Assembly (NCBI GenBank): GCA_002189035.1
Contig: CM007989.1
Location: 3,348,001-3,412,000, forward strand
Direction: 5' to 3'
DNA length: 64,000 nucleotides
DNA from: Utricularia gibba
Taxonomy: Eukaryota > Streptophyta > Magnoliopsida > Lamiales > Lentibulariaceae
Made by a program: the position numbers and the translations under genes. This document shows, one piece after another, positions 60,971 to 64,000 of the stretch. Each line of letters begins with the position of its first letter. Position 1 is the stretch's first letter. Under the pieces are notes generated by a model that searched no databases, was not told the DNA's origin, and was given only the letters and a program-made list of their open reading frames with translations.

Positions 60971-63868
60971 TTAGAGCAATGCTTTTGCTGCAGCTACAAC
61001 AGCTTCGGCAGTAATGCCGAATTCCTTGTAGATCTTCCCTGCTGGAGCACTGGCACCGAATCGGTCTATGCCAATAGCTTTTCCCCCAGATCCAACTATC
61101 TTCTGCCAGCCAAATGTGGAACCAGCCTCAATGCTCACTCTAGCTGTTACAGCTGCTGGAAGTACGCTTTCCTTGTATTCATCAGATTGCAGATCAAAAA
61201 GCTCCCATGAAACGAAAGAGACAACTCTAACTGCTTTTCCCTCATTCCTGAGCACATCACCTGCTTTTGCAGCAAGTTCCAGCTCTGAACCAGTGCCCAT
61301 CAAGATGACATCAGGCTTGTTGCCAGATGAATTATCTGATATAATGTAGCCTCCCTTTTCTGTGCCTTCAATAGAAGTTCCAGGAAGATTTGGCAGCTTT
61401 TGCCTGGACAGAGCTAGAATTGAAGGTGTCTTCCGGTTCTGAACAGCAACTTTGTATGAACCAGCGGTCTCATTGCCATCAGCTGGTCGAAGCATCAGAA
61501 CATTGGGCATAGCACGGAAGCTAGCCAAGTGCTCGATCGGCTGGTGAGTTGGACCATCTTCACCTAGCCCAATAGAGTCATGGGTCATCACGTAGATAAC
61601 TCCAGCTTGAGACAAGGCAGAGATCCTAATGGCTGCTCTCATGTAGTCCGTAAACACGAAGAAAGTTGCACAGTATGGGATGAAGCCAGGGCTGTGAAGG
61701 GCGATACCATTACAGATGGCACCCATACCATGTTCACGAACACCAAACCTCAGGTTTCGTTCCTCTGGGGTGTTCTTTTGGAAATTACCAAAAGTTTTCA
61801 AAAGGGTCATGTTGGAGGAGGCAAGATCAGCACTGCCACCAAGGAAACCAGGGATAACTTTTGCAAGAGCATTTAGATTTGTCTGGGAAAGATTTCTTGT
61901 GGCATCACCTGGAATATCAGGAGTATATCTCTGGAAAAAAATATGAAAAGTACGTCAGAAATATCCAGATAACAAGCAATTTGCAGAAGGTGCAAACATT
62001 CAACATACCAAAAAAAGACGTTAAAATAAGCACACAAAAGTGACTACTCACTGGAAGAGCACTTTCCCAACCAGCTGGGAGTTCACCAGTTATAATAGAC
62101 TTCAACTCTGCTGCCTCTTCCGGGAAATTCTTCTCATAAGCGGCAAACTTGGCATTCCATTCAGATTCAAGGGAAGCCCCTTTGGGAACATGCCGGCTCC
62201 AGTGGCTGCTCAGAGAAAATTTACAAATTAAAAGGGTTTGACTGAAGTTAAAGGATGACTAGGAATCTGTACCTCTTCACTTCCTCTGGCACATGGAAAG
62301 GTTCATATGGCCAAGCAAGGTTGTTTCGAGTGGCCTCAACCTCTTTTGCACCCAGAGCACTTCCATGGACGCTGTAGGAGTTGGCCTTGTTTGGTGAACC
62401 ATAGCCAATTATTGTAGTAACCTACCATCACAGTAAGAGCAGAAAGAATCAGCAATGACCATTTTTTACTACTTAGGCAATTTCACAGATGTAAATTCTG
62501 ACCTTTATCAGAGTGGGCTTATCTGTCACAGCTTTTGCTTCCTTTATGGCCGCACGAATCTCATCATATCCAGTATTGCCATTCTTAACCCATATTACAT
62601 GCCATCCAAGAGCCTCGAAACGTTTATCAACATTCTCAGTAAACGCAATCTCTGTATCGCCATCAATTGAAATGTGATTGTCATCATAAAAAGCAATCAG
62701 CTTTCCAAGTCCCCAGTGTCCAGCAAGAGAGCAGGCTTCATTAGAAATGCCTTCCATTTGACAGCCATCTCCAAGGATCACATATCTGTAAATATTGGCA
62801 AGCAAATATGTGAGCAACACTTTGATGCTTAAAAGGTGAAGATGAATATCAGTTACTTACGTGTAATGGTCGACTATTTCATTATCAGGTTTGTTATATC
62901 GAGCAGCCAAGTGTTTTTCGGCAAGGGCCAATCCCACAGCATTGGCAATACCTTGTCCAAGAGGACCTACAAAACAAAAGAGAAGAAAATGGGGATGAGA
63001 TACTAGATCTAGCTTGAAACTACGCAGCGAAAGTGAAATGCTCTAACCAGTGGTGACTTCAACGCCAGGTGTCTCAAAATTCTCAGGATGGCCGGGTGTC
63101 CTGCTTTCCCACTGACGGAAATTTTTCAAATCCTCCTCCTGAAATGCACATCGGAATCAACCAAAAACAAAGTGAGAACATTTGAGAAAGGAAAAAAGAT
63201 TTTATGCAGATAGAGTTCATTTACAGTACTGAGAGTGCAATTCAATCAGATCCAGAACAGGAAAACAAGATCTCACCCCAAGCAGACGAAGCAACCACAT
63301 TCAGATCCACCCCCAATACAGCAAAGGTAACACAGAGTGACAAGAACATGCAAAAATATAAACGAGGCTTCAAAGATTCAACCTTGACAGCGTCATATCC
63401 AGCCAAGTGAAGAAGCGCGTACTGTAGCATACACCCATGTCCGGCGGAGAGCACGAAGCGATCACGATTGAACCAATATGGATTCTTCGGGTTGTACCTC
63501 ATCACTTCATCATACAAAATATGACCCATTGGAGCGCATCCCATAGGCAAACCCGGATGTCCAGATACCGCCTTCTCAACAGCATCAATCGCAAGGAACC
63601 GAATCGTGTTCACTGACTTATCCACAAGCGCCGTATCAGCAACTTTCTCCGTCTCTACCGCAACGGAGGCACGGATTCGGTGGCGAGGAGCCGGCGCAAC
63701 ACGACGCCTGAAAATCGACGGGCCGGCTGAAGAAGGCGTGGATTTGAGGCCGGAGAAAGATGGGACGGAGAGAGAAGCGACGGAGGCAGATTGGGCGGAG
63801 CCATGGCGGGGTATGGCAGACCCAGGAAGGATGCTAGCCTGCGAGACTGTGAGAGAAGAGGACGCCAT
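60971..63868 (-). CDS. TKL: Transketolase, chloroplast
   Basis: Thiamine-diphosphate enzyme moving two-carbon units between sugar phosphates in the Calvin cycle and the plastid pentose-phosphate pathway. Seven exons (63868-63383, 63138-63048, 62966-62861, 62785-62503, 62421-62273, 62205-62052, 61930-60971) total 2229 nt, or 742 aa. A Ser/Ala-rich transit peptide (about 1-67) ends before [29 protein letters not shown] is the transketolase N-terminal signature. The TPP-binding motif starts [13 protein letters not shown] and ends [10 protein letters not shown]. The C-terminal part has [34 protein letters not shown] and the ending [14 protein letters not shown]. All parts are intact. Confidence 0.96.
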
Positions 63869-64000
63869 GGCTTCGTTATCCGGTAACCTTTTCTTGTGCT
63901 TGTCGCAAAAAAATCAGCGGGCTGCGGAGGTTTTAGAGAAGTGAGCGAGGAGTAGATAATACGAAATATGAGGCCAGGGGATTTTTTTAATTAAAAATAT
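63869..64000. promoter_or_regulatory. Leader/proximal promoter of transketolase
   Basis: The last 132 bases of the window lie upstream of the transketolase ATG and should be its 5' UTR and proximal promoter. No motif stands out. Confidence 0.4.

Overview
This window reads as plant nuclear DNA. It holds intron-rich genes with GT-AG introns, AT-rich spacers, and families found only in plants: LBD, TCP, AHL, a DYW-type PPR protein, an F-box/PP2 protein, a DGDG synthase and a fasciclin-like arabinogalactan protein. The gene set and order fit a eudicot. An asterid (Lamiales-like) source is only a guess. I found no prokaryotic genes, CRISPR arrays, rRNA genes or intact transposons.

Layout from left to right (strand). 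NAD-ME2 malic enzyme (-) and DGD2 galactolipid synthase (+) are head to head. They are followed by an intronless DYW-type PPR protein (-), an F-box/PP2-A13-like protein (-), the pectin-type methyltransferase PMT15/16-like (+), an ARM-repeat protein (-), an SR-like protein with two RRMs and no RS tail (-), a GARP (Myb-SHAQKYF) factor (-) and the GEN1 Holliday-junction resolvase (-). Next come a UTR2-like nucleotide-sugar transporter (+), a VIT/ER-body-type membrane protein (+), a TCP9-like factor (+), the URT1 RNA uridylyltransferase (-), an FLA8/FLA10-like protein (+), an AHL22-like protein (-), LBD18-like (-), LBD19-like (+) and plastid transketolase (-). Exon models were built by hand from protein-family continuity plus GT/AG sites. 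For each intact gene the summed exon lengths are divisible by three.

From memory of Arabidopsis, the order PMT16, ARM, TCP9, URT1, FLA8, AHL22, LBD18, LBD19, TKL2 runs along At2g45750 to At2g45290, and NAD-ME2 and DGD2 are near neighbours at At4g00570/At4g00550. The window therefore looks like a conserved eudicot syntenic block with a few extra genes inserted.

The most striking signal is about the sequence itself. Five otherwise well-conserved genes (UTR2-like at two places, the VIT-like gene, TCP9-like, AHL22-like, LBD19-like) each lose their frame at a G run (or C run on the opposite strand), and one extra G restores each frame. Homopolymer shortening in the assembly is the simplest explanation. 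Biological points worth a second look are an RS-domain-less SR protein with a possible GC-AG intron, a 66-nt frame-neutral intron in the VIT-like gene, class I TCP-binding motifs on both sides of the TCP gene, and a PHR1-type P1BS site upstream of DGD2. I did not find evidence for an undescribed multi-gene system.
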